Shown here piece by piece: positions 24,284 to 35,028 of a stretch of 64,000 bases of DNA. Origin of the DNA: Mycolicibacterium elephantis DSM 44368 (GTDB taxonomy: Bacteria > Actinomycetota > Actinomycetes > Mycobacteriales > Mycobacteriaceae); the NCBI RefSeq assembly GCF_004014805.1, contig NZ_ATDN01000005.1, positions 62,001-126,000 on the forward strand. The letters are read 5' to 3'. The stretch's first letter is position 1. Every line of letters starts with the position of its first letter. The notes below the pieces were generated by a model. The model was not told where the DNA came from. It saw nothing but the letters and a program-made list of their open reading frames with translations, and did not search any database. Both the position numbers and the translations under genes were made by a program.

Positions 24284-24298
24284 TTACCTGAGAGGTAA
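24284..24298. promoter_or_regulatory. Palindrome in the cysD / thioesterase divergent promoter
   Basis: TTACCTGAGAGGTAA is a perfect 6-3-6 inverted repeat, about 95 bp before cysD and 35 bp before the thioesterase gene, in an AT-rich intergenic stretch. It could bind a regulator of sulfate assimilation. It does not match the GCCGAA repeats found upstream of the Rrf2 gene. Confidence 0.4.
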
Positions 24299-24332
24299 TT
24301 GATCGGCGTCGGGCACTGGAGACACTGGAACC

Positions 24333-24740
24333 ATGTCCACCAGCGCAGACGTCATGGCTCAGTTCATCCCCCCGTCCCCGTTCGTCGCCAAACTCGGAAT
24401 CGTGGCCGAGGTGCTCGACGGCGAGGAGGTGCGGCTACGGCTGCCGTGGGACCGGTCCAACGTCACGGTCGGCGATATGGTCCACGGCGGTGCGATCGCC
24501 GCGCTGGCCGACGTCACCGTGATGGCGGCGGCGTGGGCACAGGCCGAGGTGCCCGACTCACTGCGCGGGGTGACGACCTCGATGTCGGTGCACTACCTGG
24601 CGCCCGCGCAGGCGTGCGATGTGATCGCGATCGGACGCGTGCTGCGGCGCGGACGCACATTGGTCCACTGCGACGTCGATGTCGTCACCGCCGAGGGCGC
24701 CGCCGTCGCGAAGGCGATCGCGACGTACAAGATCGGCTAG
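24333..24740 (+). CDS. PaaI-family hotdog thioesterase
   Basis: A 135-residue hotdog-fold protein with the catalytic-loop motif VHGGAIAALADVTVMAAAWA and the strands SMSVHYLAPAQ and TLVHCDVDVVTAEG. It probably hydrolyses an acyl-CoA thioester. Its stop codon shares CTAG with the stop of the convergent carbonic anhydrase gene (4-bp overlap). The link to neighbouring sulfur genes is probably positional only. Confidence 0.86.
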   Translation: MSTSADVMAQFIPPSPFVAKLGIVAEVLDGEEVRLRLPWDRSNVTVGDMVHGGAIAALADVTVMAAAWAQAEVPDSLRGVTTSMSVHYLAPAQACDVIAIGRVLRRGRTLVHCDVDVVTAEGAAVAKAIATYKIG

Positions 24741-25228
24741 CGGGTGACCTCGGTGAGCTTGCCGGTGTCGTTGTCGAAGACGAAACCGCGCAGCGACTCG
24801 TGCTTGGTGACGAACGGGCTTGCCTCGATCCGGCGCATGGACTGCCGGACGTCCTCCGCGGGGTCGGAGAACGCCTCAGGCACCCAGTCCGGCTTGATGC
24901 CGGTCTCTTCGTAGATCGCTTTCTGGAACTCGTCGTCTTTGAACGTCCGCATCCCGCAATCGGTGTGGTGGATCAGCATGATCTCCTTGGTGCCGAGCAG
25001 ACGCTGGCTGATCGCCAGGGAGCGGATCTCGTCGGCGGTGATCACGCCGCCGGCATTGCGGATGACATGCGCTTCCCCGTCGCTGATACCGAGCATGCCG
25101 TAGATGTCCAGGCGAGCATCCATACAGGCAACGATCGCCACGTGCTTGCTGGGCGGCATAGGCAACGGGCCGCGAAATGTGCTCGCGTACTTCTCGTTGT
25201 TCTTCAGATACTCGTCGGTTACGGACAT
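24737..25228 (-). CDS. canA: Beta-carbonic anhydrase (Rv1284-like)
   Basis: A 163-residue beta-class enzyme. It has the zinc ligands Cys in ACMDARLD and His-x2-Cys in IHHTDCGM, and the catalytic Asp-Arg dyad in CMDAR. Length and sequence match M. tuberculosis Rv1284, which likewise neighbours cysD and opp. ATG 25228 is chosen because GGAGG lies five bases upstream; an in-frame GTG at 25234 falls inside that ribosome-binding site. It supplies bicarbonate and maintains pH. Confidence 0.95.
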   Translation of the reverse strand: MSVTDEYLKNNEKYASTFRGPLPMPPSKHVAIVACMDARLDIYGMLGISDGEAHVIRNAGGVITADEIRSLAISQRLLGTKEIMLIHHTDCGMRTFKDDEFQKAIYEETGIKPDWVPEAFSDPAEDVRQSMRRIEASPFVTKHESLRGFVFDNDTGKLTEVTR

Positions 25229-25291
25229 TGACACCTCCTTGGATGCGCAGTAAATCGTAGCAACGAGGCGGAATCCCTGCGCGAGCGCGAC

Positions 25292-26815
25292 TCACCCTGA
25301 ACGCAACGGTGTACTCGGCAATGTCACGACGAACTCCGTTCTGCCGCTTCTGCTCGTGACATCGATGGTGCCCTGGTGGGCCTTGACGACGGCGGCCACG
25401 AGCGACAGCCCGAGTCCGGTGCTTCCGCCCCGGCGCGATCGCGACGAATCACCGCGCGCGAAACGTTCAAACACCTCCGGCAGCAACCAATCTGGGATGC
25501 CGGGCCCGTCGTCGCGCACCGACAGGACCGCGGCGCCGTCGACGGCCACCGCCAGCGAGACCGCGACCGAGGTGCCGGGCGGCGTGTGAATGCGCGCGTT
25601 GGCAAGCAGGTTCGCGAGCACCTGGTGCAGCCGGGCCTCGTCGCCGACCACGACGACCGGCTGTTCGGGAAGATCCAGCGACCATCGGTGCGCGGGACCC
25701 GCGGCGTGAGCGTCGCTCACCGCGTCGAGGACCAACCGCGACAGGTCGACCGGCTCACGCTGCAACGGCCGGCCGGTGTCGAGACGCGCCAGCAACAGCA
25801 TGTCCTCCACCAACCGGGTCATCCGCTCGGTCTCCGAGGCCACCCGGCCCATGGCGTGCGCGACGTCCTCGGGCACGTCGTCGCGTTTGCGTTGTGCCAG
25901 TTCGGTATACCCACGGATGGCGGCAAGCGGCGTGCGCAGTTCGTGGCTGGCGTCGGCGACGAACTGTCGGACACGTGTTTCGCTGGCGTGCCGCGCTCTC
26001 AACGCGCCCGCGATGCGGTCGAGCATGCGGTTGAGCGCGGTACCGAGTTGGCCGACTTCGGTGTGCGCGCCGCCCGGGTCGACCTCCACGATCGGCGTCG
26101 GAAGCCGGACTTCGCCACGATCCAGCTCGAGGTCGGCGACCTGTGTGGCAGCCTCGGAAACCCGTGCCAGCGGCGCGAGTTGGCGCCGGATGATCAACAC
26201 ACCCGCCGTGGCGGCGCCGACCAACGCAACAGCCCCGACCACGCAGAAGATCAACGTCACGGTCAGCAGCGTGGAGTCGACGTCCGAGGTGGGCAGGCCG
26301 GTCACGATCGTCTCACCGGGCCGGTGCGCGGACACAGCGACGACACGGTAGCGCCCGAGCCCGTCGAGCTCCACGGTGGTCGGCGCGGCCTCGGGGGTGA
26401 TCCGCGCGAGTTGTCGCGCTGCCTCCGTACTGATTTCGGCTCGTGTGCCGTCCGCGGTGATGACAGCCGCGTCGACCGGCGCGCCACGTGCGACGACGGC
26501 GCCGACGGTGCGTGCGGCCTGGCCGGGCGCGTTGAGAAACGCGGGACCCGGGCCACGGTCGTCGTGGATGATCATCCGCCGTGGAAACCCCGGCGGATGG
26601 GGAAACCCTCGCGGCGGCGGAGGTCCGAGCTGGAAGATGCCCGCCGAGCGCCGTCCGGTCTCAGCCAGCTGTGCGTCGAGCTGGTTGGTCAGAAAGTGTT
26701 GCAGCGCAACGACGGTGCCCAGCCCGATGGCCGCGCACACCACGGCCAGCAGCGAAATCTGGGCGGCCAACAACCGGGACCGCAGCGACCACGTCCGCGG
26801 CGAACGAAGCCGCAT
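25292..26815 (-). CDS. Sensor histidine kinase, HAMP/HisKA type (partner of the next regulator)
   Basis: About 507 residues. Membrane helix 1 (LLAAQISLLAVVCAAIGLGT) is followed by an extracytoplasmic sensor with a Pro/Arg-rich loop (GPPPPRGFPHPPGFPRR), membrane helix 2 (LIFCVVGAVALVGAATAGVL), HAMP, HisKA with the phospho-His in DASHELRTPLAAIRGYTELA, and HATPase with N box LLANARIHT and DDGPGIPDW. ATG 26815 is preferred because GGTGAG lies nine bases upstream; ATG 26848 and ATG 26857, overlapping the regulator, are alternatives. The pair resembles mycobacterial TcrXY/TrcRS; I do not assign the name. Confidence 0.9.
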   Translation of the reverse strand: MRLRSPRTWSLRSRLLAAQISLLAVVCAAIGLGTVVALQHFLTNQLDAQLAETGRRSAGIFQLGPPPPRGFPHPPGFPRRMIIHDDRGPGPAFLNAPGQAARTVGAVVARGAPVDAAVITADGTRAEISTEAARQLARITPEAAPTTVELDGLGRYRVVAVSAHRPGETIVTGLPTSDVDSTLLTVTLIFCVVGAVALVGAATAGVLIIRRQLAPLARVSEAATQVADLELDRGEVRLPTPIVEVDPGGAHTEVGQLGTALNRMLDRIAGALRARHASETRVRQFVADASHELRTPLAAIRGYTELAQRKRDDVPEDVAHAMGRVASETERMTRLVEDMLLLARLDTGRPLQREPVDLSRLVLDAVSDAHAAGPAHRWSLDLPEQPVVVVGDEARLHQVLANLLANARIHTPPGTSVAVSLAVAVDGAAVLSVRDDGPGIPDWLLPEVFERFARGDSSRSRRGGSTGLGLSLVAAVVKAHQGTIDVTSRSGRTEFVVTLPSTPLRSG

Positions 26816-26825
26816 CAACCGTCGC

Positions 26826-27584
26826 TCACCGCGCGGGTTTGAGGACATACCCGGCACCGCGCAAGGTGTGGATCATCGGCTCGCGCCCGCTGTCGATCTT
26901 CTTGCGCAGATACGAGATGTACAGCTCGACGATGTTGGACCGACCGCCGAAGTCATAGCTCCACACCCGGTCGAGAATCTGCGCCTTGGACAGCACCCGC
27001 TTGGCGTTGCGCATCAGGAACCGCAGCAGTTCGAACTCCGTGGCGGTCAACGAAATCAACTCACCGCCGCGCGTCACCTCATGGCTGTCCTCGTCGAGCA
27101 CCAGATCCCCGACGACGATCTTGGCCCCACCCGTTTCACTGGCGACCCCGGTGCGGCGCAGCAGGGCCCGCATCCGCAGCACCACCTCTTCGATGCTGAA
27201 CGGTTTGGTCACGTAGTCGTCGCCGCCCGCGGTCAGGCCCGCGATGCGGTCCTCGACCGAGTCCTTCGCGGTCAGCAACAGTAAGGGCAGCCCGGGAATC
27301 TGCTCACGCAGCTTGTGCAGGACGTCCAGACCGCTCATGTCGGGCAGCATCACGTCGAGCACGACCACGTCGGGGGGCGTCTGACGGGCCGACGCGATCG
27401 CCGACGCGCCGTCGCAGGCGGTCGCGATCTCCCAGCCCTCGTAGCGCAGCGCCATCGACACCAGTTCGGCCAGCACCGGCTCGTCGTCGACCACCAGCAC
27501 GTGGATGGGTTTTCCGTCAGCCCGGCGCATGACGACGCGCGCGGGTTCCTGCTCGCTGACGGAGGATCGCCCCATAACGGCCAT
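26826..27584 (-). CDS. OmpR/PhoB-family response regulator
   Basis: About 252 residues. The receiver domain has VLVVDDEPVLAEL, the phospho-acceptor Asp in VVVLDVMLPDMSG and Lys in VTKPFS. The winged-helix C-terminus has LTATEFELLRFLMRNAKRVL and VELYISYLRKKID. Starts at 27584, 27575 and 27530 are all possible, and none has a clear ribosome-binding site. It is followed by the kinase and preceded on the same strand by two small exported-protein genes, so a four-gene transcript is plausible. Confidence 0.9.
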   Translation of the reverse strand: MAVMGRSSVSEQEPARVVMRRADGKPIHVLVVDDEPVLAELVSMALRYEGWEIATACDGASAIASARQTPPDVVVLDVMLPDMSGLDVLHKLREQIPGLPLLLLTAKDSVEDRIAGLTAGGDDYVTKPFSIEEVVLRMRALLRRTGVASETGGAKIVVGDLVLDEDSHEVTRGGELISLTATEFELLRFLMRNAKRVLSKAQILDRVWSYDFGGRSNIVELYISYLRKKIDSGREPMIHTLRGAGYVLKPAR

Positions 27585-27654
27585 TATTCGCGCCGGTCTT
27601 AGCGTGTGCTGTGCGATTCCTGTGCGTCAGCTGTGTAGCCGGGCGATCGGCGCC

Positions 27655-27885
27655 TTAGTCGGCGGTGGGCGCAGGCTCGGCGGTGACCTCGGGCGTCGCC
27701 ACGGGCGTCTCGAGTTCGGTGTCCGCCGTCGTCGAGGTCGTGGTCTCGCCCAGAGTCATGTCAGGCTCCTGGCTGACGGTCCCCATACCGTCGGGGACCG
27801 GGGCGAACACCGCGCCGAGTGCCCCGATGGCGATGACGGCGCCGACGCCGACACCTGCGAATATGCGCTTCAACTGGGTCTTCAC
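27655..27885 (-). CDS. Small exported Thr/Pro/Glu-rich protein (paralogue 1)
   Basis: A 76-residue protein. An N-terminal hydrophobic signal or anchor (LKRIFAGVGVGAVIAIGALG) precedes a short mature part rich in T, E, P and A (TLGETTTSTTADTELETPVA). The start is GTG 27885, with GGAG nine bases upstream. It lies 70 bp upstream of the response-regulator gene on the same strand. Sequence and layout parallel the next small gene, suggesting tandem duplication. Function unknown; such peptides could be sensed by the kinase. Confidence 0.6.
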   Translation of the reverse strand: MKTQLKRIFAGVGVGAVIAIGALGAVFAPVPDGMGTVSQEPDMTLGETTTSTTADTELETPVATPEVTAEPAPTAD

Positions 27886-27907
27886 CGTTGCTCACTCCGT
27901 TCGACTA

Positions 27908-28177
27908 CTACGCTTCGCCAGTGGGAATGGGGGTCGGCGTCGTCGTGATCGGCGGTGTGGCCGCCGACGTCTCCGGCGCCTCGGGCAACACAGTTTCGGT
28001 GATTGTCTCACCCGTGGTGATCTCGGAGGTGGTCACCGGCCCGGGCGGCCGCGGCGCGTCGTCTTCCTGGGCGAGGCTGGTACCGGTTACGGCGGTGATG
28101 CCCGCCATCACCAGCACGGCGCCGGCGCCGACGGTCGCCGCGAGCATCTTGACCCGTGTCCGGTTCAGCGTGATCAC
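27908..28177 (-). CDS. Small exported Thr/Pro/Glu-rich protein (paralogue 2)
   Basis: About 79-89 residues. It has an N-terminal hydrophobic segment (MLAATVGAGAVLVMAGITAV) and a mature T/P/E-rich tail (VTTSEITTGETITETVLPEA). The start is uncertain: GTG 28177, a CTG nine bases later that has better spacing to GGAG, or ATG 28147. It lies 22 bp upstream of paralogue 1 and is divergent from oppB. A long antisense-like frame covers the region but runs through oppB and is not real. Confidence 0.55.
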   Translation of the reverse strand: MITLNRTRVKMLAATVGAGAVLVMAGITAVTGTSLAQEDDAPRPPGPVTTSEITTGETITETVLPEAPETSAATPPITTTPTPIPTGEA

Positions 28178-28315
28178 TCCTTCTGCCGGTGCTTGGGTAG
28201 CCACCTCGGTCGCGCCTGAAACGCGCCTATGGGCGACATCAGGCCGCGTCGCGCGTCCAGCGCCGCGACCATCTCTTAACCTGTGCGTCATGACGCGGAC
28301 CGATGGACCGACCGC

Positions 28316-29289
<974 letters not shown>

Positions 29290-29293
<4 letters not shown>

Positions 29294-30216
29294 CCGAATC
29301 CGTCGCCGAATCGTCGTCGACCACCGCCAAGTCGGGCGTGGACGCCCACAAGTTCGCGTCGCGGCGGGTGCTGGTGTGGCGCCGGTTCCTGCGCAACAAG
29401 GCCGCCGTGGCCTCGCTGGTGCTGCTCGTGCTGCTGTTCATCGGCTGTTACGCGCTGCCGCCTTTGCTTCCGTACACCTACCACGACCTGGACTACTACG
29501 CGCTGCGGCAGCCACCGAGCACCGAGCACTGGTTCGGCACCAACGCGCTGGGCCAGGACCTGCTGGCGCAGACGCTGCGCGGCATGCAGAAGTCCATGCT
29601 CATCGGGGTCTGCGTGGCGTTCATCTCCACGGTGATCGCCGCGACCGTCGGCACGATCAGCGGCTACTTCGGCGGCTGGCGTGACCGCAGCCTGATGTGG
29701 CTCGTCGACCTGATGCTGGTGGTGCCGAGCTTCCTGCTGATCACGATCGTGGTGCAGCGCACCCGGGGTGACATCGTCTGGATGATCGCGCTGCTGGCGG
29801 TGTTCAGCTGGATGATCAGCTCGCGCATCGTGCGGGGTCTGACGATGAGCCTTCGTGACCGCGAATTCGTAGCCGCGGCACGGTATATGGGTGTGCGCAA
29901 CCGACGCATCATCCTTCGCCACATCCTGCCCAACGTCGCGTCGATCATCATCATCGACACCGCGTTGAACGTGGGGGTGGCCGTGCTGGCCGAAACCGGG
30001 CTGAGCTTTCTGGGTTTCGGCATTCAGCCGCCCGACGTGTCACTGGGAACGCTGATCGCTGACGGCACCAAGTCCGCGACCACCTTCCCGTGGCTGTTCC
30101 TGTTTCCCGCGGGTGTCCTGGTGCTGATCATCTTGTGCGCCAACCTCGTCGGTGACGGGCTGCGCGACGCGCTGGATCCCAGCGCCAAGCCCCTGCGAAG
30201 GGGCCGACGGAAATGA
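29290..30216 (+). CDS. oppC: Peptide ABC transporter permease OppC
   Basis: A 308-residue permease. It has the OppC N-terminal helix ([20 protein letters not shown]), the periplasmic [20 protein letters not shown] segment and the EAA loop ([20 protein letters not shown]). It pairs with OppB to form the membrane channel for imported peptides. The start overlaps the oppB stop (ATGA), and its stop overlaps the oppD start (ATGA), so B, C and D are translationally coupled. Confidence 0.93.
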
Positions 30217-32048
30217 GCCTGCTGCGGGTCCGGGACCTGACGGTCACGTTTCCCACCGACACGGCGGCGGTGAACGCGGTGCGCGGCATGAACTTTCACG
30301 TCGACCCGGGTGAAGTCGTGGCTCTCGTCGGTGAGTCGGGTGCGGGCAAGTCGGCCACCGCGATGGCCGTCGTCGGGCTGCTGCCCGACTACGCCGAGGT
30401 GACCGGGTCGATCCGGCTGCACGATGCCGAGCTGATCGGCCTCTCCGACGCGCGCATGTCGACGATCCGCGGCAAGACCATCGGCACGGTGTTTCAGGAT
30501 CCGATGTCGGCGCTCACCCCGGTCTACACCGTCGGCGACCAGATCGCCGAAGCGATCACCATCCACCAGCGCGGCACCACCCGCCGCGCCGCCCACGCCC
30601 GCGCGGTCGAGTTGCTCGAACTGGTCGGCATCGCCCAACCCGAACAGCGGTCGCGCTCGTTTCCTCACGAGCTCTCCGGCGGCGAGCGCCAGCGGGTGGT
30701 CATCGCGATCGCGATCGCCAACGACCCCGATCTGCTGATCTGCGACGAACCGACCACCGCGCTGGACGTCACGGTGCAGCAGCAGATCCTCGAGGTGCTC
30801 GAGACCGCCCGAGACGTCACCGGCGCCGGCGTGCTGATCATCACCCACGACCTGGGCGTGGTCGCCGAGTTCGCCGACCGCGCGCTGGTGATGTATGCGG
30901 GCAGAGCCGTCGAGGTGGCTCCCGTCGATGAGTTGTACCGCGACCGCCGGATGCCCTACACCGTCGGGCTGCTGGGCTCGGTGCCGCGGCTGGACGCCGC
31001 CCAGGGCGCGCGTCTGGTTCCGATACCCGGGGCGCCGCCGTCACTGGTCGCACTGCCGCCCGGCTGTCCGTTCACCCCGCGTTGCCCGTTGGCCATCGAC
31101 GAGTGCAGCGCCGCCGAGCCGGAACTGGTGGAGGTGGGACCGTCTCATGCGGCGGCGTGCATCCGCACCGAACACGTCGTCGGGCGCAGCGCCGCCGAAC
31201 TCTACGGCGTTTCCACCGAGCCGCCTCCGGCGCAGCCCGCCGACGATCTGCCCGTCGTGCTGCGGGTGCAGAACCTGGTCAAGACCTACAAGCTGACCAA
31301 GGGGGTGGTGTTCCGGCGGCAGGTCGGCGAGGTGCGTGCGGTCGACGGCATCAGCTTCGAACTGCAGCGCGGGCGCACGCTGGGCATCGTCGGCGAATCC
31401 GGCTCGGGCAAGTCGACCACCCTGCACGAGATTTTGGAACTGGCTCCGCCGCAATCGGGTTCGATCGAGGTGCTCGGGGCCGACGTCGCCTCGCTGGATC
31501 GTCGGGCCCGACGGGCGTTGCGGGGGGACCTCCAGGTGGTGTTCCAGGATCCGGTCGCCTCGCTGGATCCGCGGCTGCCGGTGTTCGACGTGCTGGCAGA
31601 GCCGCTGCGGGCCAACGGCTTCGATAAGCCGCGCACCGAGGACCGGGTCCGCGAACTGCTCGACATCGTCGGGTTGCGGGCGCAGGACGCCGCCCGGTAT
31701 CCGGCGGAGTTCTCCGGCGGGCAAAAGCAGCGCATCGGGATCGCGCGGGCGCTGGCCCTGCAGCCCAAGATTCTCGCCCTCGACGAACCGGTGTCGGCGC
31801 TGGACGTGTCGATCCAGGCCGGGATCATCAACCTGCTGCTGGACCTGCAGGACCGCTTCGGGTTGTCGTACCTGTTCGTGTCGCACGACCTGTCCGTGGT
31901 GCGACACCTCGCCCATCGGGTCGCCGTGATGTACAAGGGCACCATCGTTGAGCAGGGCGACGGCGATCAGGTGTTCAACAACCCCAGCCACGACTACACC
32001 CGCAGGCTGCTTGCCGCGGTTCCGCAGCCCGAGGTGAATCGCGGCTAG
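30213..32048 (+). CDS. oppD: Peptide ABC transporter ATPase OppD (fused OppD-OppF)
   Basis: A 611-residue protein with two ABC domains in one chain. The first has Walker A GESGAGKS, signature LSGGERQRV and Walker B LLICDEP; the second has [20 protein letters not shown] and ILALDEP. After the first domain a CxxRCP-type segment ([12 protein letters not shown]) marks the oligopeptide-type C-terminal extension; homologues can bind a 4Fe-4S cluster there. The size matches M. tuberculosis Rv1281c (612 residues). It powers peptide import, which in M. tuberculosis includes glutathione and bradykinin-like peptides. Confidence 0.94.
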   Translation: MSLLRVRDLTVTFPTDTAAVNAVRGMNFHVDPGEVVALVGESGAGKSATAMAVVGLLPDYAEVTGSIRLHDAELIGLSDARMSTIRGKTIGTVFQDPMSALTPVYTVGDQIAEAITIHQRGTTRRAAHARAVELLELVGIAQPEQRSRSFPHELSGGERQRVVIAIAIANDPDLLICDEPTTALDVTVQQQILEVLETARDVTGAGVLIITHDLGVVAEFADRALVMYAGRAVEVAPVDELYRDRRMPYTVGLLGSVPRLDAAQGARLVPIPGAPPSLVALPPGCPFTPRCPLAIDECSAAEPELVEVGPSHAAACIRTEHVVGRSAAELYGVSTEPPPAQPADDLPVVLRVQNLVKTYKLTKGVVFRRQVGEVRAVDGISFELQRGRTLGIVGESGSGKSTTLHEILELAPPQSGSIEVLGADVASLDRRARRALRGDLQVVFQDPVASLDPRLPVFDVLAEPLRANGFDKPRTEDRVRELLDIVGLRAQDAARYPAEFSGGQKQRIGIARALALQPKILALDEPVSALDVSIQAGIINLLLDLQDRFGLSYLFVSHDLSVVRHLAHRVAVMYKGTIVEQGDGDQVFNNPSHDYTRRLLAAVPQPEVNRG

Positions 32049-32059
32049 AGTCGATCGGC

Positions 32060-33727
32060 ATGAAGACCCGACGCTTCGCTGCGGCGACCCTGGCAACCGT
32101 GTTGGTGCTGTCTGGTTGTACCGGCGGCAACGAGGAAGCCCCGTCGGCCGGTGGGGCCGCAGAAGTCGGCACCACCAACGACATCAACCCGCAACCGCGC
32201 GAGAACCTGCGCGAAGGCGGCAATCTCCGGCTGGCGCTGAACGACTTCCCGCCGAACTTCAACTCGTTGCACATTGACGGCAACACCGGCGATGTCGCCG
32301 CGCTGATGCGCCCGACGATGCCGCGCGCGTTCCGGATCGCCGCCGACGGATCCGCGACCGTCAACACCGACTACTTCACCAGCGTCGAGTTGACGAGTAC
32401 CGACCCGCAGGTCGTCACCTACACGATCAACCCCGAGGCGGTGTGGAGCGACGGCACACCGATCACTTGGGAAGACCTCAAATCCCAGATCGAGGCCACC
32501 AGCGGCAAGAACGACCAGTTCGGCATCGCCGCGACCAACGGCAGTGACCGCGTCGCCTCCGTCGAACGCGGCGTCGATGACCGTCAGGCGGTGATCACCT
32601 TCGCCGAGCCGTGGGCCGACTGGAAGGGCATGTTCGCGGGGTCCACCGTGCTGACGCCGAAGAGTACGACGGCGAACCCGGAAGTGTTCAACCAAGGTCA
32701 GCTCGAGCAGCCCGGCCCGTCGGCGGGACCGTTCATGATCTCCGAACTCGACCGCGGCGCCAAACGGATCACGTTGACACGCAACCCGAAATGGTGGGGC
32801 GAGCCGCCACTACTGGACCGCATCACCTTCCTCGTGCTCGACGACGCCGCACGCATCCCCGCGTTACAGAACAACACCATCGACGCCAGCGGCCTCGCCA
32901 CGCTCGACGAGATGGAGATCGCCCGGCGCACCGCCGACATCAGCATCCGACGCGCACCTGGCCTGGCCTGGTACCACTTCACGTTCAACGGTGCGCCCGG
33001 CAAGATCCTGGAGGACCCGGCGCTGCGCCGGGCCATCGCGAAAGGCATCGACCGCAACACGATCGCCGCGGTGACCATGCGCGGGTTGGCCGACAACCCC
33101 GTACCGCTGAACAACCACATCTTCGTTGCGGGCCAGAAGGGTTACCAGGACAACAGCGGCGTCGTCGCGTTCAACCCCGACCAGGCCAGGCAGGAACTCG
33201 ACGGGCTGGGTTGGCGGCTCAACGGGCAGTTCCGCGAGAAGGACGGCCGCCAGCTGGTGATCCGTGACGTCCTCTTCGACTCCCTCAGCACTCGGCAGTA
33301 CGGGCAGATCGCACAGAACAATCTGGCCCAGATCGGGGTGAAGCTGGAACTCGATGTCAGGCCGGCCGCCGGTTTCTTCACCGACTTCATCACGGTCGGC
33401 AACTTCGACATCGCCCAATTCGCTTGGAGCGGTGATGCGTTCCCGCTGGCGAGCCTGACCCAGATCTATCGCACGGGTGCCGAGAGCAACTTCGGCCGGA
33501 TCAGCAGCCCCGAGATCGACGCCAAGATCGAAGAGACCGTTTCCGAGTTGGATCCGGACAAGGCGCGCACGCTGGCCAACGAGTTGGACAAGATGCTGTT
33601 CGAAGAGGTGTTCAGCCTGCCGTTGACTCAGTCGACCGGAAACATCGCTGTGCGAAGCAATTTGGCCAATTTCGGGGCGTTCGGCCTGGCCGATGCCGAC
33701 TACACCGAGATCGGCTTCATGAAGTAG
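32060..33727 (+). CDS. oppA: Peptide-binding lipoprotein OppA (SBP_bac_5)
   Basis: A 555-residue solute-binding protein with a lipoprotein signal (MKTRRFAAATLATVLVLSGC, lipobox LSGC). Family-5 features include VWSDGTPITWEDLKSQIEA, the hinge-side ALRRAIAKGIDRNTIA and the C-terminal Thr/Asn-rich lobe. It should deliver peptides to OppBCD from the outer face of the membrane. It lies 11 bp after oppD. Its 3' end overlaps the convergent, frameshifted hydrolase gene by 11 bp. Confidence 0.93.
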   Translation: MKTRRFAAATLATVLVLSGCTGGNEEAPSAGGAAEVGTTNDINPQPRENLREGGNLRLALNDFPPNFNSLHIDGNTGDVAALMRPTMPRAFRIAADGSATVNTDYFTSVELTSTDPQVVTYTINPEAVWSDGTPITWEDLKSQIEATSGKNDQFGIAATNGSDRVASVERGVDDRQAVITFAEPWADWKGMFAGSTVLTPKSTTANPEVFNQGQLEQPGPSAGPFMISELDRGAKRITLTRNPKWWGEPPLLDRITFLVLDDAARIPALQNNTIDASGLATLDEMEIARRTADISIRRAPGLAWYHFTFNGAPGKILEDPALRRAIAKGIDRNTIAAVTMRGLADNPVPLNNHIFVAGQKGYQDNSGVVAFNPDQARQELDGLGWRLNGQFREKDGRQLVIRDVLFDSLSTRQYGQIAQNNLAQIGVKLELDVRPAAGFFTDFITVGNFDIAQFAWSGDAFPLASLTQIYRTGAESNFGRISSPEIDAKIEETVSELDPDKARTLANELDKMLFEEVFSLPLTQSTGNIAVRSNLANFGAFGLADADYTEIGFMK

Positions 33728-34978
33728 CGCGCTGCGTGGTTCGCGAAACCCCGACGGGCAGCGCCGCTTCCAGCGTCGTCGCCGCCGCGACGCCCCACCT
33801 CAAGGCGCGGATCGCCAGCCCGGCGGGCCGGGAGTCCAACGCCGCCGAACGGGCGGGCAGTCCGGCCGCCTTGCCCGCGTAGAGCGCGCCGACGATGTCC
33901 AGTGCCGCGCGCTCCCGAAAGTCCACGATGCTGTGCCCCGCGGTCGGCAACGCGACCAGCACCGCATCCGGTATCAACGATGCGACGCGGCGGGCCACCT
34001 CCGGCGGGGTGACCAGGTCGCGGCCGCCGGAGACCACGACGGTGGGCCAGCGAAAGTTCGGCATTTCGCTGGCCAGGTCGTATGGTTCGGCGACGAAGTC
34101 GGTTGGGTTCAGCGAACTTTCGCGGTACGCGACGGCGGGTTCAGGGGCAGACCGTCCGGGTCGGCGCCGTAGTTGAGCTCGCGGTAGGCGATCCGGCCCA
34201 CCAGGTCCGGTTCGTTGCGATAGGGCGCCTTGCGGTCGAACACGAATCGGCCGGCCCGGTCCATAGCGGACCACAGATACCGCCGGCCGGTGAGCAGCAG
34301 GTCGAGCTGACGGCTCAGCAGGTCGGGACCGGCGAACCCGTAGACCGCGGTGGCGAGGTTGGTGGCGGCCGGCGTCAAGACACCGTCGTCGACCAGGCGG
34401 CGCACCTTCGGCGCCAGGTCGGCTGTCTCCGGGTCGGCCCCGTGCCACAACAGCCGTCGGGTGGCGTCCCGTACGGCGTGGATGTCGGCTGCCGACAGCA
34501 CCGGTGAGTCCAGCACCATCGCGTGCACCCGGTCGGGATGGCGCACGCCGAAACCACCGGCCACGTAGCTTCCGTAGGAGGTGCCGTAGACGACGGCCTT
34601 CTCGACGCCGGCGTCGTCGAGCACGGCGGCGAGGTCGTCGACGACCTGCTCGATGGTGACCGCGTCGGGCGGGAGGTCCGCGCCGGAGTCGTCGTGGCGA
34701 GACATCCCGACGCCGCGGTGCTCGACCATGATCACGTCCAACCCGGCGGCCGCCGCGCGGCGCCGGAAACCCCGGTACAGCGCCACCGAGGCGGCGCCGG
34801 GCCCGCCGGGGATGAGCAGCAGCGGATGCCTGGACTTGCGCCCGGCGCGCACGTAGTACAGGTCGAAGCCGTCGTCGGAGCCGGGAGTCACCGGACGGCG
34901 GACGGGACGCACGCCGGGCAGCGCCGCGAGCTTGTCGTGGACGCGGCGACGCTTCGCGTTCTTGGCCATTGCCCTCAT
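33717..34978 (-). pseudogene. Alpha/beta hydrolase (proline iminopeptidase-like), one-base frameshift
   Basis: The N-terminal part (34978 to about 34135) has LLLIPGGPGAAS (oxyanion loop), VEHRGVGMS and the nucleophile elbow YGTSYGSYVAG (Ser in GTSYG). The C-terminal part, in another frame, has TVVVSGGRDLVTPPE (Asp) and LVALPTAGHSIVDFRER (His), completing the triad. The frames join at a run of C bases (AACCCGCC on the gene strand, near 34128-34140): one extra C restores LPLNPAVAYRESSLNPTD. A deletion in a homopolymer suggests an assembly error or a recent mutation. In M. tuberculosis a different gene (Rv1279) occupies this place. Confidence 0.78.
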
Positions 34979-35028
34979 TGTGCCCGGTTGCGACTCGCCG
35001 TGTGGTGGGTCGTCGTCAGCGTGACGCG

